64,000 nucleotides of DNA from Altererythrobacter sp. TH136 (GCF_007065885.1 NZ_CP041409.1:2544153-2608152), one strand, 5' to 3'. Numbered from the stretch's first letter, positions 37,982 to 47,481 are shown. Numbers and translations: made by a program. The notes: a model not told the origin generated them from the letters alone.

Positions 37982-38659
37982 TCAGTGGGGCTTGATCCCG
38001 GCAAGCAAGGCGAGACGAACTGCATCAGCGACCGACTTGGCGCCTAGACTGCGCATGAGGTTGCTGCGGTGGATTTCCACGGTTCGGATGCTGATGCCCA
38101 TCGATTGAGCAGCGCCCTTGTTCGAGAGGCCCGCCACAATGCCTTCCAGCAGTTCGCGTTCGCGACGGGTCAGAGAAGCAACCAACCGCGCCGCTTCAGC
38201 TGCTGCTGTGTCCGCTGCGGCCGCCGCTGGCAGGCTCTGGAACAGCGACGTCAAAACGCTAATCAGCGCCTCATCGGTGAATGGTTTCTCAAGGAAGTCG
38301 GTAGCGCCCATTTTCATGGCGCGTACTGCAACGTCAATCTCACCGTGTCCGGTAATCATCACGACCGGAAAGCGCCGGCTCCGGCTACCCATCGATTCCA
38401 GTACGTTCAGTCCATCAATCTTTGGCATTCTGAGGTCAAGCAAAACGCAGCCGGGCTCGAGATAGTCCAATTCGGCCAGGAAATCTTCGCCCGATGCAAA
38501 GGAGCGAGCCGCAAAGCCTGCCGAAGCCAGAAGAAAATACAGTGCTCGTCGCACCATGCTGTCATCATCAACGATGTAAACTTGCTGGCTTGCGGAGGAC
38601 TCTGACGACTCAATGTCTTCAGTAAATTGTGTAGCTCTCACCGTGCTGCTAACGTTCAT
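37982..38659 (-). CDS. FixJ-family response regulator with LuxR-type DNA-binding domain
   Basis: A 225-residue regulator: receiver domain with VDDDS, phospho-acceptor Asp75 in CVLLDLRMPKIDG, Thr in MITGH and Lys in FLEKPF, an Ala-rich linker, then a LuxR/NarL helix-turn-helix (LTRRERELLEGIVAGLSNKG, IRTVEIHRSNLMRSLGAKS). ATG 38659 overlaps the end of the kinase gene by 11 nt, so the two are translationally coupled. It probably controls promoters within the island, for instance the pilus genes next to it (inference). Confidence 0.9.
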   Translation of the reverse strand: MNVSSTVRATQFTEDIESSESSASQQVYIVDDDSMVRRALYFLLASAGFAARSFASGEDFLAELDYLEPGCVLLDLRMPKIDGLNVLESMGSRSRRFPVVMITGHGEIDVAVRAMKMGATDFLEKPFTDEALISVLTSLFQSLPAAAAADTAAAEAARLVASLTRRERELLEGIVAGLSNKGAAQSMGISIRTVEIHRSNLMRSLGAKSVADAVRLALLAGIKPH

Positions 38660-40214
38660 TATTTGAGCAACCCTCTGTGTTTTGCGGTAACGAAAACCGG
38701 AACTCAGACCCTGATAGGTCGCTTTGCTCCAGCCAAATGCGCCCACCGTGGCTTTCAACGATGGTTCGGCAGATCGCAAGTCCCAGTCCCGTGCCACCTT
38801 CCTTCCTGGAGTCCGTCCAGATGAAAATGTTCTGAGCAGCCTCGACTGAGAGGCCTTGCCCCTGGTCTCGTACTGAAACAACTATCGCGTCTGCGGCTAC
38901 ATGAGCTCCGAGCGTAACGGTATTTGGCTGCGCAGTTTTGGCAGCACATGCGTTTCTCAACAGGTTGATGACAACCTGCTGGATCTGAACACGATCAGCG
39001 ACCACGGGTATATCGTCGGAAATCGCCACCACGATACTTGAGGAATTACAATCACCAACTCTCACGAGCCGCGCCGACTCGGCCAAGGCTTCGGTTAGAC
39101 TGAAACACGTACGGGAGGTCTCACCGCGCCGGGTCAAATCCCTGATGCTCCGGATGACGTCGCCCGCGCGCCGCGCGGCGCCTTCCACCTCACCTAGCAC
39201 ATCTTCGAGATGTTCGAGCGGTGCAGTGCCGGCTCGCAATGATCTAAGACCCGCGCTTGCAAACATGGAGATAGCAGCGAGCGGTTGGTTGAGTTCATGA
39301 GCCAGCGTGGCCGCCATCATTCCCATGATGTTTACACGAGAGACATGTGCAATTTCTGATCGCAACAGTGCGAGTTGCTGTTCGGCAGTTTTCTCAGCAG
39401 TCACGTCTGAGCCCTCGGCGAAAAGACCCGTGACCTTGCCTCTATCATCCCTCACGGGCTGATAAACGAAGTCGATATACCGGGTTTCGTAGGCTCCCCT
39501 ACCATCAGCAGAAAGGCGAATTGGCATCGCTTCGCCAACAAACGGTTCCCCCGTCCGGTAAACGGTGTCTAGGATAGCTATGAAGCCCTGATCCCGAATT
39601 TCCGGCAGTACGTCCGCCACCGTCTGTCCGATAAAGTCATAGCGCCCGACTAGCCGCTCATATGCGGGATTTGCGAAGGTGAAACGGTGTTCCGGCCCCT
39701 CAGTCGCGGCGATGAAGCCAGGGGCCCGGGTATACAGCTCTGCAAGCTGACTGCGCTGCTTGATCAGACGGTCGACCCGTCCGCTCACTTCTATAAACGC
39801 GAGCGTGTGATAGAGGGCATCGTTCAATTCGTCGCCGATTGGGCTAAAGAAAACAGTGGCGAGATACTCCTCGCCATCCGCACGGCAGCATATCGCTTCG
39901 AGGGCGCCGTGCGCCTTGCTGTCCAGACCAGCCGAGATTGCCGATACGTCGCTCTCCCTTCCGTTGTTTCGGAGCAGAATGGAGACTGGGCGGCCTGCTA
40001 GTTCGCTGAAGCGATGTCCTGTCAAAGCTAACAAACTTTCGTTGGCGAACAGGATTGGGTGGCCCGGACCCCGATCAGTCAGAACCATAGGCATCTTCAT
40101 CGACTGAACTGCAGAGGCGAACGGGCCCAATGCTTTCCGAAGCTCCTCAAGGCGCTCCCGGGAAAATGCAGGGGAAGCCATTACTTTGGGTGCCTCGTCG
40201 TCGATCTGCGCCAT
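38649..40214 (-). CDS. Soluble FixL-like PAS-PAS sensor histidine kinase
   Basis: A 521-residue kinase with no transmembrane helix. Two PAS domains come first (about residues 25-150 and 160-275). The first resembles LOV domains (ILFANESLLALTGHRFSELA, FFSPIGDE) but where the photoactive Cys motif (GRNCRFLQ) should be it has GRPVSILL, so flavin photochemistry is unlikely. The phospho-acceptor His is in AATLAHELNQPLAAISMF near residue 300, followed by an ATPase domain (VVINLLRNACAA, GTGLGLAICRTIV). It is transcribed with the FixJ-like gene and downstream of the chaperone gene on the same strand. Confidence 0.9.
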   Translation of the reverse strand: MAQIDDEAPKVMASPAFSRERLEELRKALGPFASAVQSMKMPMVLTDRGPGHPILFANESLLALTGHRFSELAGRPVSILLRNNGRESDVSAISAGLDSKAHGALEAICCRADGEEYLATVFFSPIGDELNDALYHTLAFIEVSGRVDRLIKQRSQLAELYTRAPGFIAATEGPEHRFTFANPAYERLVGRYDFIGQTVADVLPEIRDQGFIAILDTVYRTGEPFVGEAMPIRLSADGRGAYETRYIDFVYQPVRDDRGKVTGLFAEGSDVTAEKTAEQQLALLRSEIAHVSRVNIMGMMAATLAHELNQPLAAISMFASAGLRSLRAGTAPLEHLEDVLGEVEGAARRAGDVIRSIRDLTRRGETSRTCFSLTEALAESARLVRVGDCNSSSIVVAISDDIPVVADRVQIQQVVINLLRNACAAKTAQPNTVTLGAHVAADAIVVSVRDQGQGLSVEAAQNIFIWTDSRKEGGTGLGLAICRTIVESHGGRIWLEQSDLSGSEFRFSLPQNTEGCSNNER

Positions 40215-40564
40215 ATCCTACGCTCCCTGGCAGCAAAGGTGCCCCCGAGGGCTGTCTTTCGAACTGGTATATCCCCCGTTGATGAAGTGCGCCACCTCGA
40301 GGGCGCCCTGATCGAGCGGCGGGACCAGGGAATTTGATTGTCGACTTAGAACGCCCACCTGGTTCAGCCTTGACCAATCGTTTGGTCGTCATGGCCCATC
40401 TCTTTCAGCAAAGCGCCGTTTCGATTTTTTCCGCAGCATTTCAGTTCGGCCACAGTTGCATGCGGCTTTCCGAGCAACGTTGAGGACGCCCTAACCGACC
40501 GCACGACACCACAATGTAGGAACCACCGCTAGCCCCCGGGGCGGGTCGTTACGGCTCAAACAAT
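40215..40564. other. Spacer between pilus chaperone and kinase genes
   Basis: No gene is supported. An inverted repeat ACCAA-TCGT-TTGGT at 40373-40386 lies about 160 bp upstream of the kinase start and might be an operator, but it is short and could be chance. Confidence 0.35.
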
Positions 40565-41251
40565 CTAGAAGGTTCGGTCGCGCACTGCTTGACCCGTTGA
40601 GGTTTTATAATGGACCGGCGTTCCGAACGGGACTGTCTGTGTCCATACATTGCCGGGGTAAAGGCGCTTCGGCGGTAAGTCTCGGCAGTTGCGGTCCTTG
40701 CGGGCACATTGGCGACCAGCAAAAATCTCTTGGGAGGTGTTTCCGGCATTACGGATAGTCAACGTGTGGCCGATTCGCTGTGCTTGGAGGTCGTCAACGG
40801 CCTTGGTGGGCCTGACGAGCACGAGCGCGTCATAACCGACCATTATCTTGATCGCATCTTGATCTGCCGCAAGTGGCCCAGCGACTGGCTTGATTGCCAC
40901 GCGGTACACTCGCTCAGACACCGGCCGTTCACCGAACACGGCGATCCGTATCGTCCGCCGTTCCCCTGGCTCGAGGACCACCCGTCGGGGAGCGACTAGT
41001 AGTCCGCCATCCTCGTCTGATCTTAACGCAATACGCCGCTCATGCTCGCTCCCTGCATCGACGATCTCGAATGGGTCGGCGCTTACGTACATGCGCTCTT
41101 CGCCGTCGTTGCCGACCTCGATGTCTTCCCGCTGCGGTTTGCCCGGTTGTAGGTCAACGATAACCTGGCTTAGGATCATCTCGGCATGCGCGAGCGAGGG
41201 ATAGGCGCTCATGGTCAGCGCCAAGGCTGTCCAAATCAATGCTCTCTTCAC
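40565..41251 (-). CDS. Periplasmic fimbrial chaperone (PapD-like)
   Basis: A 228-residue exported protein with a signal peptide (ALIWTALALTMSAYPSLAHA) and two immunoglobulin-like domains. It contains PRRVVLEPGERRTIRIAVF, matching the conserved G1-strand region preceding the usher-binding loop in this class. It would bind pilin subunits and pass them to the usher encoded 4 nt upstream. It starts with GTG 41251 after GAGGAC. It belongs to the spore-coat-U (archaic/sigma) pilus type by context. Confidence 0.85.
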   Translation of the reverse strand: MKRALIWTALALTMSAYPSLAHAEMILSQVIVDLQPGKPQREDIEVGNDGEERMYVSADPFEIVDAGSEHERRIALRSDEDGGLLVAPRRVVLEPGERRTIRIAVFGERPVSERVYRVAIKPVAGPLAADQDAIKIMVGYDALVLVRPTKAVDDLQAQRIGHTLTIRNAGNTSQEIFAGRQCARKDRNCRDLPPKRLYPGNVWTQTVPFGTPVHYKTSTGQAVRDRTF

Positions 41252-41255
41252 GTCC

Positions 41256-43817
41256 TCATTCTCCGTTGACCGATCTGGCCGAAATGGCGTGACTCAATTG
41301 CGGGTCGCGCGTGGCAGCCACAATCGTGCCGACCCTAGTTACACTTGAAGCTGAGCGAACGCGCGGGAGGACGGTGGCGAAGGAAGTGCCGTCTCGCAAC
41401 GTGACCATTAGCTCAACATCATCGGCGACTTCGATCTGGAAGTTGCCTCCTTCGTCGGTCTCCGCCCACGTCCCAGGAGCGGTGAGGGTAGCACCTGAAA
41501 CCGACGAGCCGTCAGCGGTGACCAGACGACCCATCTTGATAGTGATCGGCGATGTCTTCCACTCGACCTTAGCGACCGTGCCCGGATACAGCGCTACTGC
41601 GCGTGGTGCACTGTCATAGTCGAGCAGACGTTCGCCCGTTGGGCGAATTCGAACGTTGTAGCTGCGGTATGCCGGCATCGCGAGCGCCAAGGACTTAGTG
41701 CCAGTTATTGATCCTGATGGCTGCTCATTGATAAGAACCTCGAAGATGTCATCCTCATCAGCACCTTCTACGCGCGTGACTAGAAGGCTCTCATTAGCGT
41801 TTCTGCCGCCGATCTGCAGCTCTCCAGCCCCGGCCGCGACAGTTGTTTTGAATCCCAAACTGTATTGGGTGGTGTCGATCTTCCCGTCAGTATGGGCGAC
41901 GTCTAGCGAAAGCGATCCACCTGGACGGCGAAAATCGCCTGAAACAGTGACGTTTTCCCTCATCGGCTGGTGTTCAAGGCCGGCCCCCACAGACAGTTCC
42001 CCTCCCGCAACAGAGCGCGCCCAAGCACCGGACAGCGCGGCCATTGCGCCTTCGCCGCTATCGCCGTCGTCGATGCTCCTAATACGTGCCCCCGCAAGCG
42101 CAGAATAGGTTGATCGAGGGCCAAGGAGGCGCAGACTAAGTCCCGCGAATCCTGCATTACCCCGCTCGGTGGCGGTCATGTCTCCGCGTACGGTGAGCGT
42201 GAGCCGGCCACGGCGCAACACATCCCATTCTAGCGCTGGGCCAATGCTGTACTGAGGATCCTGACCTGCTTCCTCCCGATAATAGCTGGTTCCAAGAAAG
42301 CGCAGATTGGCAAGATCATAGGAGACCAACCCGCCAAGCTGAGAGTAACTACGGCGTGGCCTCAGCGGCAGAGTACCGGTGGTTTCGCTCATGGCGGTCT
42401 TGGACCCGTCGGCGTTCACCAACAAGCGGCTCGCGTCCTGCACCACCCGGCGCAGATCGAAGTTGAAGTTGAAACGCGAGGTGCCCGCCGAGGCAATCTG
42501 CACGATAGCTCCAACCGCACCATCAGTGTCAGCGATAGCGGCGGCGCGCACCCGGGCGATCGATGTGAGATAGGTAGCCGAGAACTCGCTCGATGCCGTT
42601 CGGCCAGCAAGCGCGACGCTTCCGCCGAACGCCCAGTTCTGGTTCAAACGGATGGCGAGTCCGCCCTGCAGATAAGCGGCGTCCGTGCTCTCTTGGCCGG
42701 CGAGGCCGCTGTCATCGTCTATCAGCAGACCGCCAAAAAGAAAAATATCTGTCCGCCCGAGTGACGGGATTTGACGGCTCTTGGTAAAGAACCGCCGCTC
42801 ATCGCGCGGCGTACGACCGGGCTCCTCGATATGGAGGATGATGGAATAAGATCCATCCGGAAGGTTGGAGGTGTCGATGCGTTGATTGCCGGCTTCGTAG
42901 ATTGCGGAGCTTAACAGCCGGCCGTCGCGCAGCACATCCACGCGGGCGCGCTGCTCGAGGTAGACCACGACGGGGCTTCCGGTGAGATAATCCTTGTCCA
43001 ACCGTGTATCGATTTGGCTCTCCAAGCCGCCGCCGAGAAACTTGCGTGGTCCGCTTAGGTCCAGGCCGGGTGACCACAAAGCTCCCGCTGAATAACGCAG
43101 TCCAGGTCGATCCCATTCTACCAAGAGCCTGTCCGCCTCGAAACCCTGTGCGCTGCTGTAGCTTACATCCGCGCGAAGACGCTTCTCACCCTGGGCAAGA
43201 ACAAGCTGGTCGAAAACAGTGGCATGATGCTTCCGCTCGCCTAGTTGTCCGGAAATGACAGCCCCGAATGAATTGATCAGCGATGGACCGCCTTCCATGG
43301 CTCGAAGATACTGCTCCTCGACCCGTGATTGCACGCTAACGAACTCAGGATTAAGGAAGAGATCAACCCGAAATTTGTCGGGGTCATAGATGACGCTGAG
43401 CAATGCTGGAGTCGTACGCCCGCACTTGTGCGGATCGCTGCCGAGCGAGCACCGCAATTCCTGATGCGACGGCAACTCGTGCTCGCTGATCGCTTCAAGA
43501 ACTAGATTGTAGTTCTTGAGTTGAGGGAGCAGGCTGAGGACCTTCTGCGGCTCGACAAACCTGATCGACCCCGGAGTAACGCGGACGAAAGCCTCGCCGC
43601 GGCGGCTGCCACCATAATAGAGGTCAACCACCAGCGTGCGTTCGCCCATAAGGTTGGCGAAGCCAGCTGGTTCGCCCACTTCGATGACCGGCGAATTCGA
43701 AGCTTCGGCCGAAGCGCCGAAGAAGGCCGCAAGAGCCCCGCAACCGATGACGGCCAGCCTCGAAAGGTTTAGTGGAGGGCGGCGGCGCACGATCACTGGC
43801 GGGTCACTGTGGCGCAA
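41256..43817 (-). CDS. Outer-membrane usher for spore-coat-U type pili
   Basis: A protein of about 850 residues with a signal-peptide region (RLAVIGCGALAAFFGASAEA), an N-terminal usher domain (VDLYYGGSRRGEAFVRVTPG, LELRC-like region with Cys pair in RCSLGSDPHKCG), a long beta-barrel section and C-terminal plug-like domains (TGERLLDYDSAPRAVALYPG, SSVSGATLTAPGTWAETDEG). The start is uncertain: TTG 43817 overlaps the previous gene by 14 nt, while GTG 43796 is also possible. It is flanked by chaperone and subunit genes in the same direction. Confidence 0.87.
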   Translation of the reverse strand: MRHSDPPVIVRRRPPLNLSRLAVIGCGALAAFFGASAEASNSPVIEVGEPAGFANLMGERTLVVDLYYGGSRRGEAFVRVTPGSIRFVEPQKVLSLLPQLKNYNLVLEAISEHELPSHQELRCSLGSDPHKCGRTTPALLSVIYDPDKFRVDLFLNPEFVSVQSRVEEQYLRAMEGGPSLINSFGAVISGQLGERKHHATVFDQLVLAQGEKRLRADVSYSSAQGFEADRLLVEWDRPGLRYSAGALWSPGLDLSGPRKFLGGGLESQIDTRLDKDYLTGSPVVVYLEQRARVDVLRDGRLLSSAIYEAGNQRIDTSNLPDGSYSIILHIEEPGRTPRDERRFFTKSRQIPSLGRTDIFLFGGLLIDDDSGLAGQESTDAAYLQGGLAIRLNQNWAFGGSVALAGRTASSEFSATYLTSIARVRAAAIADTDGAVGAIVQIASAGTSRFNFNFDLRRVVQDASRLLVNADGSKTAMSETTGTLPLRPRRSYSQLGGLVSYDLANLRFLGTSYYREEAGQDPQYSIGPALEWDVLRRGRLTLTVRGDMTATERGNAGFAGLSLRLLGPRSTYSALAGARIRSIDDGDSGEGAMAALSGAWARSVAGGELSVGAGLEHQPMRENVTVSGDFRRPGGSLSLDVAHTDGKIDTTQYSLGFKTTVAAGAGELQIGGRNANESLLVTRVEGADEDDIFEVLINEQPSGSITGTKSLALAMPAYRSYNVRIRPTGERLLDYDSAPRAVALYPGTVAKVEWKTSPITIKMGRLVTADGSSVSGATLTAPGTWAETDEGGNFQIEVADDVELMVTLRDGTSFATVLPRVRSASSVTRVGTIVAATRDPQLSHAISARSVNGE

Positions 43818-44280
43818 TCATCAGCTGTAACGTTCCCGCGTACGTTCCGGCCGGAGCTTCTGCGATGTCAGCACTTCGAATTGTCACCGTCAGTGACGCG
43901 TTGCCTCCTTGAGTGGAGCAGGCAAAGCCAGTCGCGCCGTTGCTAAAACCCGCCGCCGGCCTTCCTGCTTGCAAGAGCGTACCACCCGTTTGCCCGGCAC
44001 TGTCTGCCCATTGCACATCGAAGGGCAAGAAGGCTGCTCCGGACTCGAGCTGAAATGCCCCGCCTGAACCGCTGCCCGTCGCCGTCACGGAGTAGGGCAG
44101 GTCCTGCGGATTATTCTTGTAGCTGCAGACAATCACACTTTGGCTACTGGTCCGATGACCTGCACTTAGGATCGAACCAAAGTTGACGTCCGCCAGACCA
44201 GTTATGCGGGAAGACGCGGCCGCTGCAGGGGCCGCGCTGAACAGGGCTGTCGCAAAAATAAGGATTTTCCCGCAAGTCAT
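43804..44280 (-). CDS. Spore coat U domain (SCPU) pilin-like subunit 2
   Basis: A 158-residue exported subunit: signal peptide (ILIFATALFSAAPAAAASS), then the SCPU fold with VNFGSILSAG, an early Cys (VCSYKNN), FACSTQGGNASLTVTI and the C-terminal strand AGTYAGTLQLMIAPQ. It sits after a terminator hairpin and directly before the usher gene, so it is probably a minor or tip subunit made with the assembly machinery (inference). Confidence 0.85.
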   Translation of the reverse strand: MTCGKILIFATALFSAAPAAAASSRITGLADVNFGSILSAGHRTSSQSVIVCSYKNNPQDLPYSVTATGSGSGGAFQLESGAAFLPFDVQWADSAGQTGGTLLQAGRPAAGFSNGATGFACSTQGGNASLTVTIRSADIAEAPAGTYAGTLQLMIAPQ

Positions 44281-44328
44281 GGTTAAGGAGACTGAAGGAA
44301 TTTGGTAAACATCAGGTTACCAAAGAAA

Positions 44329-44359
44329 GGGGCCCGCCGAGCCATCGCTCGGGGGCCCC
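44329..44359 (-). terminator. Intra-operon rho-independent terminator after the first SCPU gene
   Basis: On the minus strand GGGGCCCCCGAGC, loop GATG, GCTCGGCGGGCCCC forms a strong hairpin followed by TTTCTTT. It lies between the two SCPU genes and would stop much of the transcription from the upstream gene, giving more major subunit than assembly proteins. Confidence 0.8.
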
Positions 44360-44380
44360 TCACTTTGCTAAGAAGCGCCT

Positions 44381-44941
44381 TTACTGCGGCGTGATGAGCA
44401 AGGTTAACGTGCCCAGGTAGTTGCTGCCGGCACTCATCGTTCCCAAGTCGGAAGCGGAGATGCCAACAATGAGGCTGGCGGAGGCGGCGGGGCCGCTCGC
44501 GCAGGTTTGGTTGGTGGCAGTTGAAATCAGCGAGGCTGATGCGGTGCCGGAAGTCAGCGTCGTTCCCGTTGTCTGATTGATCGAAGATGCCCAGGCGACT
44601 GAGTACGGCACAGTCGACGATCCGTTGTTTAGGGTGAACGCATTCGCGGTGCCGTTGCCGCTGGCTGTTATCGTATAAGCCTTGGTTGCCGTGTTGCTCC
44701 AGATGCAAACGTTCTGGGCGCCAGACGCGGGTACCGTGGGATCCTGGTTGAGGAACGTTATGTCGCTCAAGCCTGAGATGCGGGCCCGATTGGGCACCGA
44801 AGCGGAAATTGAAACACTGCCGCTCGAAGTGGGCCCCACAGTACCTTGCGAGGCCGCCATTGCAGGCGCGCTGTGCATCAGGCCTGATACGACCACACTC
44901 GCCAGCGCGAGTGCCATTAGCTTGCTTTTGCTCACGCTCAT
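44381..44941 (-). CDS. Spore coat U domain (SCPU) pilin-like subunit 1
   Basis: A 186-residue exported subunit. Signal peptide (LMALALASVVVSGLMHSAPA), then an SCPU domain with ISGLSDITFLNQDPTV, Cys in NVCIWSNT, a second Cys in NQTCASGPAA and the terminal strand GSNYLGTLTLLITPQ. It comes first in the pilus gene order and is followed by a strong terminator, so it is the likely major subunit. ATG 44950 is an alternative start three codons upstream. Confidence 0.85.
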   Translation of the reverse strand: MSVSKSKLMALALASVVVSGLMHSAPAMAASQGTVGPTSSGSVSISASVPNRARISGLSDITFLNQDPTVPASGAQNVCIWSNTATKAYTITASGNGTANAFTLNNGSSTVPYSVAWASSINQTTGTTLTSGTASASLISTATNQTCASGPAASASLIVGISASDLGTMSAGSNYLGTLTLLITPQ

Positions 44942-45113
44942 TGTTCTCATCCAGAATATTAGGTCGGTTGCAGATGAGGGTAAGTACCTAGGCAAGGTAA
45001 ACATTTCGTTTGCCAAGATTTCGGCGCTGACTTGCTCGAGCGGGCACGACCGCTCGACAACCTGCCTGTTTTTGGCGGGGGCGCTGCCTGACTGAGCTGA
45101 GAAGGCTCTTGGA

Positions 45114-45347
45114 TCATTTGATAGTCAGTGGACAAGAGCGGATAAGGAAGCTGGTTAGCGACGCTAGCCAGGGTTCGAGGCCCTCGGCAATTTGAGCGGC
45201 CGTATCGATAACGTAGCGCTCGGTGGCGCTGTAGAGTGTATGTTCAAGCCTTTGCCGCAGCGGCATCTGCACTCGTTGCACATCATACGCTGCGAGCATC
45301 AACTCGAGGTCGCGCATCGGCTGCGAGACGTTGCATGGATCGCCCAA
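45114..45347 (-). CDS. Hypothetical small ORF or remnant
   Basis: A 77-codon frame encoding RDLELMLAAYDVQRVQMPLR and SATERYVIDTAAQIAEGLEP, predicted helical. I do not recognise a family. The amino-acid pattern looks protein-like rather than random, so it may be the C-terminal piece of a decayed gene. The flanks (44951-45113 and 45348-45629) show no other supported gene. Confidence 0.3.
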   Translation of the reverse strand: MGDPCNVSQPMRDLELMLAAYDVQRVQMPLRQRLEHTLYSATERYVIDTAAQIAEGLEPWLASLTSFLIRSCPLTIK

Positions 45348-45629
45348 GATAGTTGCACCACGCTAGCCGCGTTCTCTTCTGGGTGATGGGTCCACTCGCG
45401 TTGACCAATACGCAAAACTCCCGGCGGAGTGCTTCCTATTACCGCCATATGTCATGGGCGCGGTTGCGCACCGCCTTTGGAGCTGCAGGTTCAAAGCCAC
45501 CGGCGCCGGTTGCGGCACGATTGTCGAACCTGATCGACGCAGTCGCCTGAAGCGCGCGAACAATAACAGCCCGGTTCGGGTCAGGCGTGCGGTAAAAAAC
45601 CAGAGCAGCAACGCGTCGCCGGGTCGTCG

Positions 45630-47333
45630 TCACACTCGATGACGCAGCTCGATGATCTGGTCGGCCAGCCCGTGAAGGGCGGGGCGGTGGCCGAGGATGA
45701 CGAAGGTGCATGTGCCCCGCAATCGCTCGATGGTGCGGGCGATCGCCGTTTCGTTAGATGCATCGAGCGCGGCAGTCACTTCGTCGAGAATGATGAGCGA
45801 CGGCTTGCGCAGCAGTGCTCGCGCGAGCGAGATGCGCTGGCGCTCGCCACCCGAAAACTGCCGCCCCACTTCTCCGACGATGGTCTCGAGTCCTTGCGGC
45901 AGATCGAAGACGAACGCCGCAGACGCATCGCGCAAGGCACGCTCCATGGCGTCCAGGTCTGGGTCGGCCGCGCCCCAAGACAGGTTCGCACTGATGGTGC
46001 CGTTGAACAGATAGGGGACCTGCTCGACATACGCGACCTGCCGCCGCCAGCGTATTCGGCACTCACCCTGCAACGAAAGTCCGTCCACCCGAATGGTGCC
46101 ACAATCAGGCGCGACTAAACCAGACAGGAGATCGGCAAACGTGCTTTTGCCCGATCCAGAGGGGCCAGACACTCCGACCACCGTTCCAGCTGCGATCTGG
46201 CATCGGAAATCCTCGAGCACCGGTTGCTTGCGGCCTGCAAAGGTAACGCCGACGTTTTCAAATGTGAGATCGCGGTCAAAGGTGATGGGCGACGAATTAC
46301 CAATTGCTGGCTCGGCCGCTGCACGAGCCTCAGCCACGGTCCCTCGCAGATTGTCCAGCGCGGGCCGGCAAAAGCGCCAAGCGCGCCAACCCTGCTGCAT
46401 GTTGCCGATCAGCGGCACGATCCGCGCGAAAATCGCCAGCACCGGGACGAAGACAGCCAGCGGTAGCGATAGGGCTCGCAGTCCAAACCACACGAGTATG
46501 GCCAGCAGGGCCGCGGAAATAACCTGCAGGCCAAGGTGCGCCCGGTGGCCCGTAGCAATATAACGCAGCTCGATCTCCTCGATCGAGCGCGCCGTGGCTA
46601 CGAAATCGCGCGCGAGCGTGTCTTCCGCGCCCGCAATCCGGGCGGCGCGCAGATGCGTCAGGCCGTCAACGACATGGCCCTGCAGCGCCTGATAAGCCGT
46701 CGCGAACGGGACACCAAGCGCGTCTGTCCTTCGGCGGAGGGTGAACCACACCCCTGCAGCGACCGCCCCAAACCCCAGAGTGGCTAAGGTGAGCGGCCAC
46801 GCGAGCCACATCGCTGCGACGAGCAATCCTAGGAGGGTGACCAGCGATGATGCCAGATCGACGGCGCGATTGGCTTCGCGCCCCACCTGCTCGGCCTGGG
46901 TCACGATGACCGCGGCATGATCAGCACTGCGCTGGCCGCTAAGCCACCGCCAGTCCGCGGCAATCAGAGCCGCTTGGGCCGTCATACGCAACTGGCGTAC
47001 CAGGCCCAGCGACAGCGTGGCCCGGCGCATCAGTAGTGCGTGCGTCAGTACTGCCCGTAAAGCGACGAGCGCGACAAAACCGCCTAGTAGGAGCGCGAGC
47101 GGCATGCTTGCGAGCGATGCGCCCCAGTCCCCGGCCCACTCATTGACGAGACCTTAGGAACCTTCTTCGGCGACGATCTGCGTGATCGGGACAAGCATCA
47201 GCAGACCGATCCCCTCGGTAAAGCTCGCCAAGATCATCAGAGCACCGATCGAGGCAATGCCCGGCCAGCCCACCGTGCCGATGAGGTACGAAAGCGCATC
47301 GGCGTCTCTCGATCGTGTCCCGCTATCCCTCAT
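45630..47333 (-). pseudogene. ABC exporter (permease-ATPase fusion) with in-frame ochre codon
   Basis: From ATG 47333 the frame encodes an N-terminal membrane start (GTVGWPGIASIGALMILASF then TEGIGLLMLVPITQIV) and stops at TAA 47154-47156. The same frame then continues GLVNEWAGDWGASLASMPLA into a permease domain and a full ATPase with Walker A SGPSGSGKST, signature FSGGERQRISLARAL and Walker B SLIILDEVTAALD. Only one codon separates the gene from intact. A restart at 47105 would lack the first helix. Substrate unknown. Confidence 0.7.
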
Positions 47334-47481
47334 TGCGGTTTTCGGCATAGCGGATGAAGTGCGCCAGCGGAACGCCGTCCGAGACAGGATTGATCTGATA
47401 GCGCGAGCGGGCGGCGATGGAGCCGGTGCCACCCCAGTCACCCCCAATCGCGCGACATGCGTTCCGAACTGACGATCGCGG
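47323..47481 (-). pseudogene. C-terminal fragment of an unrecognised protein
   Basis: An open frame of 52 codons, reading RAIGGDWGGTGSIAARSRYQ then INPVSDGVPLAHFIRYAENR and ending NEG. Its TAG stop overlaps the ABC exporter start (ATGAGGGATAG), as in a translationally coupled operon. There is no start codon or upstream part in the island, so it is a 3' remnant. I do not recognise the family. Confidence 0.35.

Noticed and set aside
38649..40214. Blue-light (LOV) photoreceptor kinase
   Set aside because: The adduct-forming Cys is missing, so a photoreceptor call is not supported.
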